From: a virus
Direction: 5' to 3' (one strand)
Virus record (IMG/VR): IMGVR_UViG_3300046000_006242
Span: 1 to 28,046 of that record
Length of the DNA: 28,046 nt
In this document: positions 6,813-12,734 of the stretch, piece after piece
Position numbering within the stretch: position 1 is the first letter of the stretch
How the letters are laid out: every line of letters starts with the position of its first letter
The notes under the pieces: model-generated
What the model saw: the letters and a program-made list of their open reading frames with translations, nothing else
Told to the model about the DNA's origin: nothing
The model's database searches: none
Translations under genes and position numbers: made by a program

Positions 6813-7051
6813 GCGGCACCTCCCGACGTGAACTTCCGCTTGCAGTGAGCCTTCGCCCGATAGAGTTCAGCCAGACAGCTATCCATCTCCGTCAGGCCGA
6901 CTCTCTCCAGAGCACTCCCGGCAGCGGCCAGATGGCCGAGACACTCCGGACAGACATGGTAAGTGTTCTCATGGACTACCGTGGCGGGGATCTCCACGCA
7001 GATGTCGCAGAGAGCCACCTGACCGGTGGCCGAGATCAGCACCCCGTTCAC
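6809..7051 (-). CDS. Small zinc-ribbon-like protein (80 aa)
   Basis: The start is taken as GTG 7051, not a longer frame, because GGAGGTGG lies just upstream and the GTG overlaps the stop of the microgene before it (GTGA). The sequence contains CDIC near residue 15 and CPEC near residue 35, a CxxC-x(~17)-CxxC pattern that can hold one zinc ion. A helix and a basic tail (YRAKAHCKRKF) follow. Such small zinc proteins are common in phage early regions as regulators or nucleic-acid binders; no specific function can be given. Confidence 0.65.
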   Translation of the reverse strand: MNGVLISATGQVALCDICVEIPATVVHENTYHVCPECLGHLAAAGSALERVGLTEMDSCLAELYRAKAHCKRKFTSGGAA

Positions 7052-7140
7052 CGTCCACCTCCCTTCCGAAGGAAATTCCAAGCCATCACAAGAGTAGCCC
7101 CCGCTGCCAGAGCGATGTAAAAGCGGCCACAGTCGCTCAC
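7048..7140 (-). CDS. Membrane microprotein (30 aa)
   Basis: GTG 7140 has a very good ribosome binding site (AGGAGGT, five bases before) and overlaps the stop of the gene upstream (GTGA). The product is one transmembrane helix (FYIALAAGATLVMAWNFL) followed by the basic tail RKGGGR, so N-out/C-in topology is likely. The gene is too short for normal gene callers. A longer frame through it (to 7374) has implausible composition. Its stop overlaps the next gene's GTG. Possible role in membrane signalling or exclusion; unknown. Confidence 0.6.
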   Translation of the reverse strand: MSDCGRFYIALAAGATLVMAWNFLRKGGGR

Positions 7141-7322
7141 TTGTACCTCCTCTGGCCCAAAGGCTGCCTGACCAGACGAGGAGGAGTCGCCATCCCAAAA
7201 GGGAAAAGACGTGAGATCAGCGAAGGCCAAGGCTGAAGAGCCACCGGCTCCACCCAGCGCCCAGGTGAATAAACCCGCTTTCCCACCGAGCGCAGCGCAG
7301 CCGAAAGAGTAGCGTCCTTCAC
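7137..7322 (-). CDS. Small basic protein (61 aa)
   Basis: GTG 7322 has GGGGAGG five bases upstream and overlaps the stop of the preceding membrane microgene. The product is basic (MKDATLSAALRSVGKRVYSPG..., ending LGQRRYK) with no recognised domain or cysteines. The stop overlaps the next start (GTGA at 7137-7140). The ribosome binding site and the coupling on both sides argue that this is the translated frame. Function unknown. Confidence 0.55.
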   Translation of the reverse strand: MKDATLSAALRSVGKRVYSPGRWVEPVALQPWPSLISRLFPFGMATPPRLVRQPLGQRRYK

Positions 7323-7417
7323 TTGAGCCTCCCCATGAAAGAGGCCAGAACCTCCGCAAACTCCCTCCTACCAAGGCAGAGAACCGCCGTTATCACAAAA
7401 AAGATGAGGGCCATCAT
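7319..7417 (-). CDS. Membrane microprotein (32 aa), first gene of early operon
   Basis: Two ATGs at 7417 and 7414 follow GGGAGGGG. The product is a single transmembrane helix (ALIFFVITAVLCLG) and an amphipathic basic tail (RREFAEVLASFMGRLK). It is the first gene of the leftward early operon, immediately beside the attP arm repeats. Its stop overlaps the next gene's GTG. With the microprotein at 7048-7140 this makes two single-span membrane proteins in one small-gene chain. Function unknown. Confidence 0.6.
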   Translation of the reverse strand: MMALIFFVITAVLCLGRREFAEVLASFMGRLK

Positions 7418-7438
7418 TTGCCCCTCCCTGCCCTAAAA

Positions 7439-7608
7439 TTTGGGACAACCTTGGGACAAAACGCCCCTAGAGGCTCATTCAGACTGACCCCGCCGGGAAT
7501 CGAACCCAGATCTAGAGTCTGTGGGTGGGTTTCTTTGTTTTTCATTTTTTCTCTGTAGGATTTCATTTTTCGTTGTTTTTTTTACTCAGATTTGGGACAC
7601 ATGGGACA
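7439..7608. other. attP-like site: tRNA 3' fragment flanked by paired arm repeats
   Basis: Position 7485-7516, read on the minus strand, has GGGTTCGATTCCCGGCGGGG, which is a tRNA T-arm and acceptor 3' strand. No D-arm or anticodon arm precedes it, so it is a fragment and not a gene. It is flanked on the left by TTGGGACA at 7440-7447 and 7451-7458, and on the right by TTGGGACA at 7592-7599 and ATGGGACA at 7601-7608. Core plus paired direct repeats on both sides is the layout of a phage attP, with arm-type integrase sites. The integrase starts six bases after the right pair. The right side (about 7520-7590) is T-rich, possibly a bend. Confidence 0.75.
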
Positions 7609-7613
7609 CAAAC

Positions 7614-8666
7614 ATGGCTAAAATTTACTACCGAAAGACGTCCCCGATGATCTGGATTCAGCGGAAGGTTGCTGGCAAGTGGGTCAGGGAGCGCACTGAG
7701 TGGAAGGTTGGCGACCGCGCCGGGGAGCGGAAGGCTCTCGCTTTGTGCGCTCGGCTCTCCCTCGAGGAGATGAGTGGTGGGAAGCGGGAACTCTCCGGTG
7801 ACTTCGCCCACTGGGTGGAGCCGTGGCTGTTGGAGAAGTACGGAGGCAGCACGACGACCACTCTCTCCGTGTACCAGCGCCAGTGGCGGCACCTGAGCAA
7901 GTGGATGGAGGCCAAAGGCCACCGTCATCCGCTCGACATCACAAGGACTTCCCTCTCCGACTACAGGGCGTGGCGCGATCCCGACGCGCAGCTCAGGAAC
8001 CTCGGTGCCCGAATCAATACGGTGATCGGCGAGATCCGGACGCTCGGCGTGATCTTGAAGGAGGCCAAGGCTCGCGGTCACTGCCGTGAGATCGTGACGG
8101 ATAAGCTGGGCTGGAAGAGTGAGCCTCGCAGGGAATACGAACCTTGGACGGACGAGGAGTTTGCCAAGGCCCTCACCGCCAGCGAGGGTCTGAGGGGTGA
8201 TCGGGCGTGGATTCGTGTCGCCCTGATCCTCGGAGCCTATCAGGCAGCTCGAGGGCGTCAGGTTCAGGTGCCCCTTAGTGCCATCGACTTTGAGGGAGGC
8301 ATGATCTACTGGCCCAAGGAGGTGATGAAAGGCAAGCGAGCCGACTGGGTGCAGCCGCTTGATCCCCGCGCTGCCGTCCTTCTTAAGCCGATTGTCGAGG
8401 CGAGGAGAAAGGAGCGAAAGACCACGCTGGCTGACGTGGCCCTGCTGAACTCGATCAAGATGCGCCGCTTCCTCGATCAGCTCGGCATTGCCAAGGTCCA
8501 CCACGGCCTGAGAGCCACATGGATCACCAAGGCGGCACTCGCGGGAGTCCCCCAGGCGGTGGCCATGGCCTTTGTGCATCATAGTGGTCCGGCGGTTCAT
8601 CGGTTGTACCAGAGGGTCAAGCCGTCGCAGTCTGCCGAGTTCCTAAAGCAGATTTCTTTTGGCTGA
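7614..8666 (+). CDS. int: Tyrosine recombinase / phage integrase
   Basis: ATG 7614 (MAKIYYRK) is preferred to a longer frame from 7521 that would translate the arm repeats. The 350-residue protein has an N-terminal arm-binding region, a SAM-like core-binding domain (about 60-165) and a catalytic domain. Catalytic residues visible: Arg in QAARGRQ (about 213-215), HGLR (His297, Arg300), His323 and the nucleophile Tyr332 in VHRLYQRV. It recombines attP with a host tRNA gene. Its 3' end overlaps the convergent HTH gene by 50 bases, so antisense transcription could restrain it. Confidence 0.92.
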   Translation: MAKIYYRKTSPMIWIQRKVAGKWVRERTEWKVGDRAGERKALALCARLSLEEMSGGKRELSGDFAHWVEPWLLEKYGGSTTTTLSVYQRQWRHLSKWMEAKGHRHPLDITRTSLSDYRAWRDPDAQLRNLGARINTVIGEIRTLGVILKEAKARGHCREIVTDKLGWKSEPRREYEPWTDEEFAKALTASEGLRGDRAWIRVALILGAYQAARGRQVQVPLSAIDFEGGMIYWPKEVMKGKRADWVQPLDPRAAVLLKPIVEARRKERKTTLADVALLNSIKMRRFLDQLGIAKVHHGLRATWITKAALAGVPQAVAMAFVHHSGPAVHRLYQRVKPSQSAEFLKQISFG

Positions 8667-8865
8667 CCTTGGGGGTGATCTTCGGGCCGTAGGCATCGGC
8701 CACGCGGAAGTCGGGATTTTCTGCCATCCATGTCATGGCGGCTTTGAGCGTGGTTCGACCGCAGGGCGTGGTGAATCCGCGCTTCACCATTGCGGAGACG
8801 TAGCCCTTGGAGCGGCCTAAACTCTTAGCTAACTGAGATTTATTGAGGAGTTCCGTGTTGTTCAT
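8617..8865 (-). CDS. Small HTH protein, excisionase- or repressor-like (82 aa)
   Basis: LLNKSQLAKSLGRSKGYVSAMVKRG (about 5-29) is a helix-turn-helix, followed by TLKAAMTWMAENPDF and a basic tail. Length and position beside the integrase fit a recombination directionality factor, but a regulator is equally possible. Its promoter has a perfect palindrome in the spacer (8888-8904), so it or a neighbour probably represses this promoter. Its last 50 bases overlap the end of the integrase gene on the other strand. No strong ribosome binding site. Confidence 0.65.
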   Translation of the reverse strand: MNNTELLNKSQLAKSLGRSKGYVSAMVKRGFTTPCGRTTLKAAMTWMAENPDFRVADAYGPKITPKVSQKKSALGTRQTATA

Positions 8866-8882
8866 ATGTCGAAGTGCTTAGA

Positions 8883-8911
8883 TTTGTATAAGGAGTTTCC
8901 TTATTCGTCAA
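8883..8911 (-). promoter_or_regulatory. Promoter of the HTH gene with operator in its spacer
   Basis: On the minus strand TTGACG (8911-8906) and TACAAA (8888-8883) are separated by 17 bases, a good sigma-70 layout. The perfect inverted repeat ATAAGGA-GTT-TCCTTAT at 8888-8904 almost exactly fills the spacer, so a dimeric repressor bound there would block the promoter. The site lies between the minus-strand HTH gene and the plus-strand ribbon-helix-helix genes. Confidence 0.6.
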
Positions 8912-8975
8912 CGGATTTTATGAAAAATCGTGATAAAATTTGAAGGAGTGTCAAAAAGGGGTGAAGTTTATCCCC

Positions 8976-9233
8976 ATGGCCAAGCCTACGAACCCCGCTG
9001 CGAAACTCTTTACCGTCCAGATCCCTCGGGAACTGGTCGGCTATTTGCGTGGCCGTTCCCAAGAGATGGATCTCTCCATGCCCCAGTATGTGGCAAGGTT
9101 AATTCGGGAGGATCAGATCAACCTCGGCACCCCTCGGATTGAGTACCCGATTGACTACTCGGGACCGGTGATGAAGTTAAGGGTTGCGGAGCCGCCGACG
9201 CCCGATTTGCGAAAGAAGAAGTCTGGGGTATAG
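8976..9233 (+). CDS. Ribbon-helix-helix protein (Arc/CopG-like, 85 aa)
   Basis: FTVQIPRELVGYLRGRSQEMDLSMPQYVARLI (about 12-43) gives the strand-helix-helix of the Arc/MetJ/CopG fold: the alternating strand residues would contact DNA and the helices would dimerise. The ATG at 8976 is one option; GTG 8961 after AAGGG, or TTG 8940, would add 5-12 residues. The C-terminal 40 residues are Pro-rich and probably flexible. It is divergent from the HTH gene across the palindrome at 8888-8904, so it may be the repressor acting there. Confidence 0.7.
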   Translation: MAKPTNPAAKLFTVQIPRELVGYLRGRSQEMDLSMPQYVARLIREDQINLGTPRIEYPIDYSGPVMKLRVAEPPTPDLRKKKSGV

Positions 9234-9324
9234 TCCCCCATCATGGGTGTCGTCAGTTGTAGTTTAATGACCATGCACCGCAATACAATTTTACAAGGAG
9301 GACTGGACGGGCAAAGTAATCGGC

Positions 9325-9519
9325 ATGACTCAGAAGAACATCGTCAAGACGTTGCGGATTCCGCAGGGATTGATTGACCGTGTTCGGAAGGTGGCAGCTC
9401 GCAGTACCTTGGAGGAGTCAGATCTCTACAGGATAGCCATCATTGCGGGGATGGACCGGATCGAGGCGGGGGAGTTCAACCCGTTCACAGATCCTGACGG
9501 GAAGAAGCCGAAGAAGTAA
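9325..9519 (+). CDS. Second small ribbon-helix-helix-like protein (64 aa)
   Basis: IVKTLRIPQGLIDRVRKVAARSTLEESDLYRIAIIAGMDRIE matches the RHH pattern: a short strand, a helix beginning at PQGLIDRV, a turn, and a second helix. The basic C-terminus is GKKPKK. A GGAGG lies about 20 bases before the ATG, too far for an ideal ribosome binding site. It follows the first RHH gene on the plus strand and converges with the gene at 9528-9815, only eight bases away. Two different RHH regulators side by side suggest a lysogeny switch or partition-like control. Confidence 0.62.
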   Translation: MTQKNIVKTLRIPQGLIDRVRKVAARSTLEESDLYRIAIIAGMDRIEAGEFNPFTDPDGKKPKK

Positions 9520-9527
9520 GCGGGGAT

Positions 9528-9815
9528 TTAGGTGGCTTTCTTCCAGCCTTCCTCATCCTCATCCTCATCGGGATCGCCACTCCCCTCGCCTTCCCCCTCA
9601 TCGAGCATCGGCTCCAGTTCGCCGTCGGCGTAGTCCAGGGCGAGCTTGGCAATGCCGAACTTGTTGCCCCATTCAGTACGTGCGAAGCGGGTGGCCCCCT
9701 CTTCGAGGTGGGATACAACGATGAAGCCCATATCGAAATGTTCGACGAGGATGTCCCGCGCCTGCTTCATCGCGGCGAGTCGCCCTTTGTGATCGTCCTG
9801 GGTGGCGTCACTCAT
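9528..9815 (-). CDS. Hypothetical protein with acidic tail (95 aa)
   Basis: The first 70 residues look globular with helices (HKGRLAAMKQARDILVEHF, GIAKLALDYADGELE) and one strand (MGFIVVSHL). The C-terminal 25 residues are almost all Glu/Asp/Gly. Acidic tails of this kind occur in DNA-mimic and inhibitor proteins, but that is speculation here. It overlaps the preceding winged-helix gene by ATGA and is the last gene of the leftward late operon. Confidence 0.55.
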   Translation of the reverse strand: MSDATQDDHKGRLAAMKQARDILVEHFDMGFIVVSHLEEGATRFARTEWGNKFGIAKLALDYADGELEPMLDEGEGEGSGDPDEDEDEEGWKKAT

Positions 9816-10063
9816 TTGATTTTGTAATGAGTGGTCGGGTAGATTTTCCCTTCGCCATCGCCGACCTTCAGTTTTAACTCCTCGATCAAGCCAAGTGTTC
9901 TGGCCTGTTTGATGTGGAGGCGAGTCATCGTGACGCTCTTGCGTGTCTCCTTGGCGATTTCCTCAATGGTCTGGTAGCCGGGAGGAATGATGTCTGGAGT
10001 TTTCTTTCCAGCCGCCGCGAGAACGGCGAGCCAATCGTTTGGGGTGGGCGTCTTTTTCTTCAT
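9812..10063 (-). CDS. Small winged-helix protein (83 aa)
   Basis: ATG 10063 (MKKKTPTPNDWL) is preferred over a longer frame because it follows the metallophosphoesterase stop by two bases. YQTIEEIAKETRKSVTMTRLHIKQARTLGLIEELKLK (about 30-66) is a winged helix-turn-helix with recognition helix SVTMTRLHI, and a wing follows (KIYPTTHYKI). It is probably a transcription regulator. Its position at the end of the lysis region, close to the lysogeny genes, fits a late- or lysogeny-control role. Confidence 0.6.
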   Translation of the reverse strand: MKKKTPTPNDWLAVLAAAGKKTPDIIPPGYQTIEEIAKETRKSVTMTRLHIKQARTLGLIEELKLKVGDGEGKIYPTTHYKIK

Positions 10064-10065
10064 GG

Positions 10066-10815
10066 TCAAAAAGGCAAGCGCCACGCATCGCCGGGGTTGC
10101 GCTGAGTGATCTGCAAAGAGGATTGATTTAGCTCCTCGCAGTATTCCCCCCATAAAAAGGCCTGCGTCCACGCGAGGGTTGCCCTGCGGGTGTTGGCGTA
10201 GTCCATCCCTCCCCGCTGGGTTAGTGTTCCGATGTTGTAGCCGGTGCCTCCGTTGATCGTCCTCGCGCTTTGAATGCTGACCTTGTGCGTGTGACCGAAT
10301 ACCACCTTGCGGCGGGTGGAGCTGCAGGCCATCTCCGCCATGTCTCGGGATGCCATCTCGTTAAAAATACTGCCGTGGGAAAATCCCACATCCGCAACGT
10401 CAACCATCTGGAAAATCCCATCGTAAGGGACGAGCCTCGCCTTGAGCTTCTGGCACGTCTGCTCCATCGCCTCGACGATCTTGTAGGAGGCGTAGGCAAC
10501 CGGCGCTGATGGCGATCCTCGGAGCTTGAAGGCTCTCACCTCATGGTTGCCGCAGAGGACGATCTGAGGCCGTAGCTCCCGGAGATGCTGGAGGCCGGTG
10601 TCGATGTCGGGGATGAGAGGCTCCGCTTCGCTGCATCCTTTCGCTCCACCCATGAGGGAGGTGAGATCCACGAAGTCGCCGCAGTGGATTGTGGTCGTTG
10701 GCTTAAATGCAGTCTTGAACTTCAGCACCGCAGCCCATGCTTCTTTGTCGCAGTATTTAGCGTGACTGCACGAAACCGCCATGAGGCGCTTCCAGCGATG
10801 AGTGATGTTTGCCAC
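10066..10815 (-). CDS. Calcineurin-like metallophosphoesterase
   Basis: The 249-residue protein carries the metal-binding motifs of the family in order: SCSH (15-18), GDFVD (46-50), GNHE (89-92), SHG (146-148) and GHTH (174-177). In the first motif the usual Asp of DxH is Cys16, so the metal site may be altered. Members hydrolyse phosphomono- or diesters in nucleotides, nucleic acids or other substrates; the substrate here is unknown. It starts with GTG without a ribosome binding site and lies between the endolysin and two regulators, an unusual place. It could act in nucleotide metabolism or host takeover. Confidence 0.8.
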   Translation of the reverse strand: MANITHRWKRLMAVSCSHAKYCDKEAWAAVLKFKTAFKPTTTIHCGDFVDLTSLMGGAKGCSEAEPLIPDIDTGLQHLRELRPQIVLCGNHEVRAFKLRGSPSAPVAYASYKIVEAMEQTCQKLKARLVPYDGIFQMVDVADVGFSHGSIFNEMASRDMAEMACSSTRRKVVFGHTHKVSIQSARTINGGTGYNIGTLTQRGGMDYANTRRATLAWTQAFLWGEYCEELNQSSLQITQRNPGDAWRLPF

Positions 10816-10823
10816 AAGCAGGG

Positions 10824-10847
10824 TTTAGACAATGCGGCTTGTCTAAA
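10824..10847. other. Perfect 9-bp hairpin between endolysin and phosphoesterase
   Basis: TTTAGACAA (10824-10832) and TTGTCTAAA (10839-10847) enclose the loop TGCGGC. It lies between the endolysin stop (10849) and the phosphoesterase start (10815). No T-run follows on the minus strand, so a factor-independent terminator is doubtful. An operator or mRNA-processing hairpin that lowers expression of downstream genes is more likely. Confidence 0.55.
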
Positions 10848-10848
10848 G

Positions 10849-11412
10849 TCAGACGCAGAAGGTGGCGCGGAGGTCTGCGCTCCGGTTGAGCCAACCTCGG
10901 AGGAACTTCTCCCGCTCGCCGGTGGCGATGCCACGGTAGTAGGCATTCCCCTTGCTGATGACGGCGATGGCCAACTCCCTCGAGGAGGGAACTTTCCACG
11001 CTGCGGAAAGGGAGCGTGTTCCTAAGATTCCGTCAACTGTGACTTTGGCACCGAAATCGAGGAGGGCGGTCTGGAGGAATCGGGCGGCGCGGGTGGGGCC
11101 GCAGTTCAGAGCGTAGTTGGCGACGCATTCTCCGACAGCCAAGGGCAGGGCTTCGGCTTGCGATTTGATCCAGTATTTCTCTCGGTAGGTGTAGGCAATC
11201 CAGATCGGCGTAACGTCAGGCGTCATGCCGTCGTCCCTTTCCGTGAGGCCTGCAAAGGTCAGGCCACCTGAGTCCCCCGGTACATTCTCGGTGCGGATCT
11301 GACCATCGCTGTCCGTCTCGACTTCCCATTTCAGCGAGAAGGCAAGCCAGCGGCGGAAGCGGCTGGAATATCCCGCCGTGTTCGTGGCGCTCAGAATGTC
11401 GGCAATGGTCAT
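10849..11412 (-). CDS. Endolysin, GH108/zliS-like muramidase
   Basis: The 187-residue protein has the layout of the phage GH108 lysozyme family. An N-terminal helix carries a Glu (WEVETDSDGQI, about 29-39), then GDSGGLTFAGLTERDD corresponds to the family's DPGGxTxxGI segment. The helix ECVANYALNCGPTRAARFLQTAL (about 94-116) corresponds to the NxGxxxAxxxLQ motif. VDGILGTRSLSA is the peptidoglycan-binding-type end. It cleaves murein at lysis. No signal peptide, so it needs a holin; the candidate small membrane proteins directly upstream fit that. Confidence 0.8.
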   Translation of the reverse strand: MTIADILSATNTAGYSSRFRRWLAFSLKWEVETDSDGQIRTENVPGDSGGLTFAGLTERDDGMTPDVTPIWIAYTYREKYWIKSQAEALPLAVGECVANYALNCGPTRAARFLQTALLDFGAKVTVDGILGTRSLSAAWKVPSSRELAIAVISKGNAYYRGIATGEREKFLRGWLNRSADLRATFCV

Positions 11413-11630
11413 GGTTGCTTTGTCTCCGCGAATTTCTGCGCAACTTTGGCGCTGGCTGTCGTGGCGAGCGTGATCTCAAGCAGGCTGCCGATCCCGTGTG
11501 GAATGTCTGCGCCGGTGAGAAGCCAGCGACCGACAGCGACGGCGATGAGTACCAGGACGACTAAGAGAGAAAGCCTCGTCATCGAGAGGGTTCCGGGGGC
11601 ATCCGTCAGGAGTGAGGAGAGAGCGTTCAT
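11409..11630 (-). CDS. Putative holin (73 aa)
   Basis: One strong transmembrane helix (LSLLVVLVLIAVAVGRWLL, about 20-38) is followed by a less hydrophobic second segment (GSLLEITLATTASAKVAQ). The short charged tail is KFAETKQP. Size, position between the endolysin and the other membrane proteins, and ATGA overlap with the endolysin suit a holin. The family cannot be named. ATG at 11582 (MTRLSLL) would give a shorter form, so a dual start (holin/antiholin) is conceivable. Confidence 0.6.
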   Translation of the reverse strand: MNALSSLLTDAPGTLSMTRLSLLVVLVLIAVAVGRWLLTGADIPHGIGSLLEITLATTASAKVAQKFAETKQP

Positions 11631-11737
11631 TTCTTGCGGGAGAAAAACTCCTCGATCTCAGGGATGAGGCAGATGGCGATGAACATCACCAGCATCCCGA
11701 CTGCCCCCGCCAGAAAACAGGCGAGGAGATGGATCAT
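11627..11737 (-). CDS. Small membrane protein (36 aa), lysis cassette
   Basis: ATG 11737 overlaps the stop of the u-spanin candidate (ATGA); a longer frame to 11824 would only reuse that gene's sequence in another frame. The product is one hydrophobic helix (MIHLLACFLAGAVGMLVMFIAICLIP) plus the tail EIEEFFSRKK. It ends by overlapping the putative holin gene. It could be a second holin, antiholin or pinholin-type protein. Confidence 0.6.
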   Translation of the reverse strand: MIHLLACFLAGAVGMLVMFIAICLIPEIEEFFSRKK

Positions 11738-12240
11738 GGGAGGAAGGTTTTCAGGCCACCCTTGAAGGCAATCCACCCCGCGACGCAGCCGATCTGCGTC
11801 AGGATGATAAGCCGCCAGAACCAAAGCTCGCGGAGGCAGGAGGAGTGTTTGGAGTTCCAGTAGGTTGCGCTTTCCTCGGCCTTGCTGAGTGCCACGCTCA
11901 CGGCGTCCACCTTGGCGGAGTACGAAGCGACTTCAGTCAAGGAGGAGTCAAGGGAGGCATTCAGCGCGGAGAGGGTGCGGATGCCCTCGGGGGTGGAGAC
12001 TTGGTGCTGGAGCGCGGAGGCTGATTGCTTGGCTGCGGTCACCGCACGAAGGACTGCGGAGGAGCTGGGGGCGTAGGTGGCTTGCGGAAGCGGTGCTGTC
12101 GCGCAGCCGGTGAGGATGAAGGCGAATAGAAAGAGGCCCGACAACCGGAGGAGCCAGTAATGAAATCTGATCTGGGTCTCAACCCACCAATAGGCGAGGC
12201 AGACTAGGAAGTGGCGAGCAAGGAGGCCGAGGATCTTCAC
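11734..12240 (-). CDS. Putative u-spanin: lipoprotein with C-terminal membrane helix
   Basis: GTG 12240 starts a 168-residue protein. A long N-terminal segment leads to the core LSGLFLFAFI and a perfect lipobox LTGC (about 43-46). A helical periplasmic region (about 60-130) with coiled-coil character (LNASLDSSLTEVASYSAKVDAVSVALSKAEES) follows, then a C-terminal transmembrane helix (LWFWRLIILTQIGCVAGWIAF, about 138-158). Lipid anchor in the outer membrane plus inner-membrane helix in one chain is the u-spanin layout; these disrupt the outer membrane at lysis. The long N-terminus before the lipobox is odd; TTG at about residue 33 could be the real start. A TTTGACA (12255-12261) lies 14 bases before the GTG. 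Confidence 0.65.
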   Translation of the reverse strand: MKILGLLARHFLVCLAYWWVETQIRFHYWLLRLSGLFLFAFILTGCATAPLPQATYAPSSSAVLRAVTAAKQSASALQHQVSTPEGIRTLSALNASLDSSLTEVASYSAKVDAVSVALSKAEESATYWNSKHSSCLRELWFWRLIILTQIGCVAGWIAFKGGLKTFLP

Positions 12241-12281
12241 AAGGAAGGACGGCCTGTCAAAGAATCGTGGAGAAGTTCTCG

Positions 12282-12467
12282 CGCAGAGGCGCAGATGGGA
12301 AGGATGAATCTGCCTTAATTACAAAACCTCGACAGATATTGATACGTGTTTAGGTCTTGTAAATGAGTCGGAGGGAAATTTGAACTCCCATTCCCGTTCA
12401 TGATGAAACGGTTCTTTTGCGTTAGATGATCCAGCTTAAAATATCTCTGCGCCCCTACGCCTCTGCG
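12282..12467. repeat. Inverted CGCAGAGGCG repeats around the tRNA-like element
   Basis: CGCAGAGGCGCAGA occurs at 12282-12295. Its reverse complement, slightly changed, occurs at 12444-12467 (TCTCTGCG...CGCCTCTGCG). They enclose the tRNA-like sequence at 12365-12436. CGCAGAGGCGCAGAG-type sequences are, to my knowledge, abundant intergenic repeats in some bacterial phyla, including Verrucomicrobiota. This block may therefore have been picked up from a host chromosome. The whole gene-free stretch 12241-12479 holds these repeats, the tRNA-like fold and one TTTGACA. Confidence 0.55.
12365..12436 (-). tRNA. tRNA-like element, possibly degenerate tRNA (CAT anticodon?)
   Basis: Read on the minus strand, this 72-base stretch folds like a tRNA. 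AGCTGGA pairs with TCCGACT, six of seven positions including one wobble. The D-stem is only three pairs (TCT/AGA). The anticodon stem is CCGTT/AACGG with an 8-base loop TCATCATG, and a 4-base variable region follows. The T-arm is GGGAG TTCAAAT TTCCC, with a consensus T-loop. Oddities are the C-A mismatch in the acceptor, a weak D-arm without GG, and an extra base in the anticodon loop. The loop contains CAT twice after T. It may be a decayed host tRNA or a divergent phage tRNA. Confidence 0.4.
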
Positions 12468-12479
12468 GGAAAACTCAGT

Positions 12480-12734
12480 CTAGTGCTTCTCCAGCCCCCG
12501 AATCCGTGACTCATGGTCGGCCAGTAGGAGGTCGTGCCTCTTGTCGGTCTCTTGGCTCGACTCCATGCGGATGAGGAGTTTTTCCACGGCCTCGATGCGT
12601 CCGCTGAAACGCTCGGCGGTCGCCATGTATTCGTTTCTCGTCACGAAGGACTGAGAGATTAGGAGGAAGGCCACGACGCCGACAGCCGGGAGCGCCTTGA
12701 AGGCTAGGTCAGTCCATTTGAGGAGATCACTCAT
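12480..12734 (-). CDS. Small membrane/coiled-coil protein, XhlA-like
   Basis: ATG 12734 overlaps the stop of the gene upstream (ATGA). The product has a transmembrane helix (AFKALPAVGVVAFLLISQSFV, about 11-31) followed by a coiled coil (RIEAVEKLLIRMESSQE...DHESRIRGLEKH). XhlA-type lysis proteins have the same two parts, in the other order. It could be an accessory lysis protein or a tail-associated membrane protein. It is the last gene before the tRNA-like non-coding stretch. Confidence 0.6.
   Translation of the reverse strand: MSDLLKWTDLAFKALPAVGVVAFLLISQSFVTRNEYMATAERFSGRIEAVEKLLIRMESSQETDKRHDLLLADHESRIRGLEKH

Noticed and set aside
7485-7516. Possible complete tRNA gene beside the integrase
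   Set aside because: Only the T-arm and acceptor 3' part are present; T-rich sequence stands where the D-arm and anticodon arm should be. It is a fragment forming the att core.
7563-8600. 345-codon frame opposite the integrase
   Set aside because: It is a shadow of the integrase on the other strand, with His/Arg/Leu-rich composition and no motifs.
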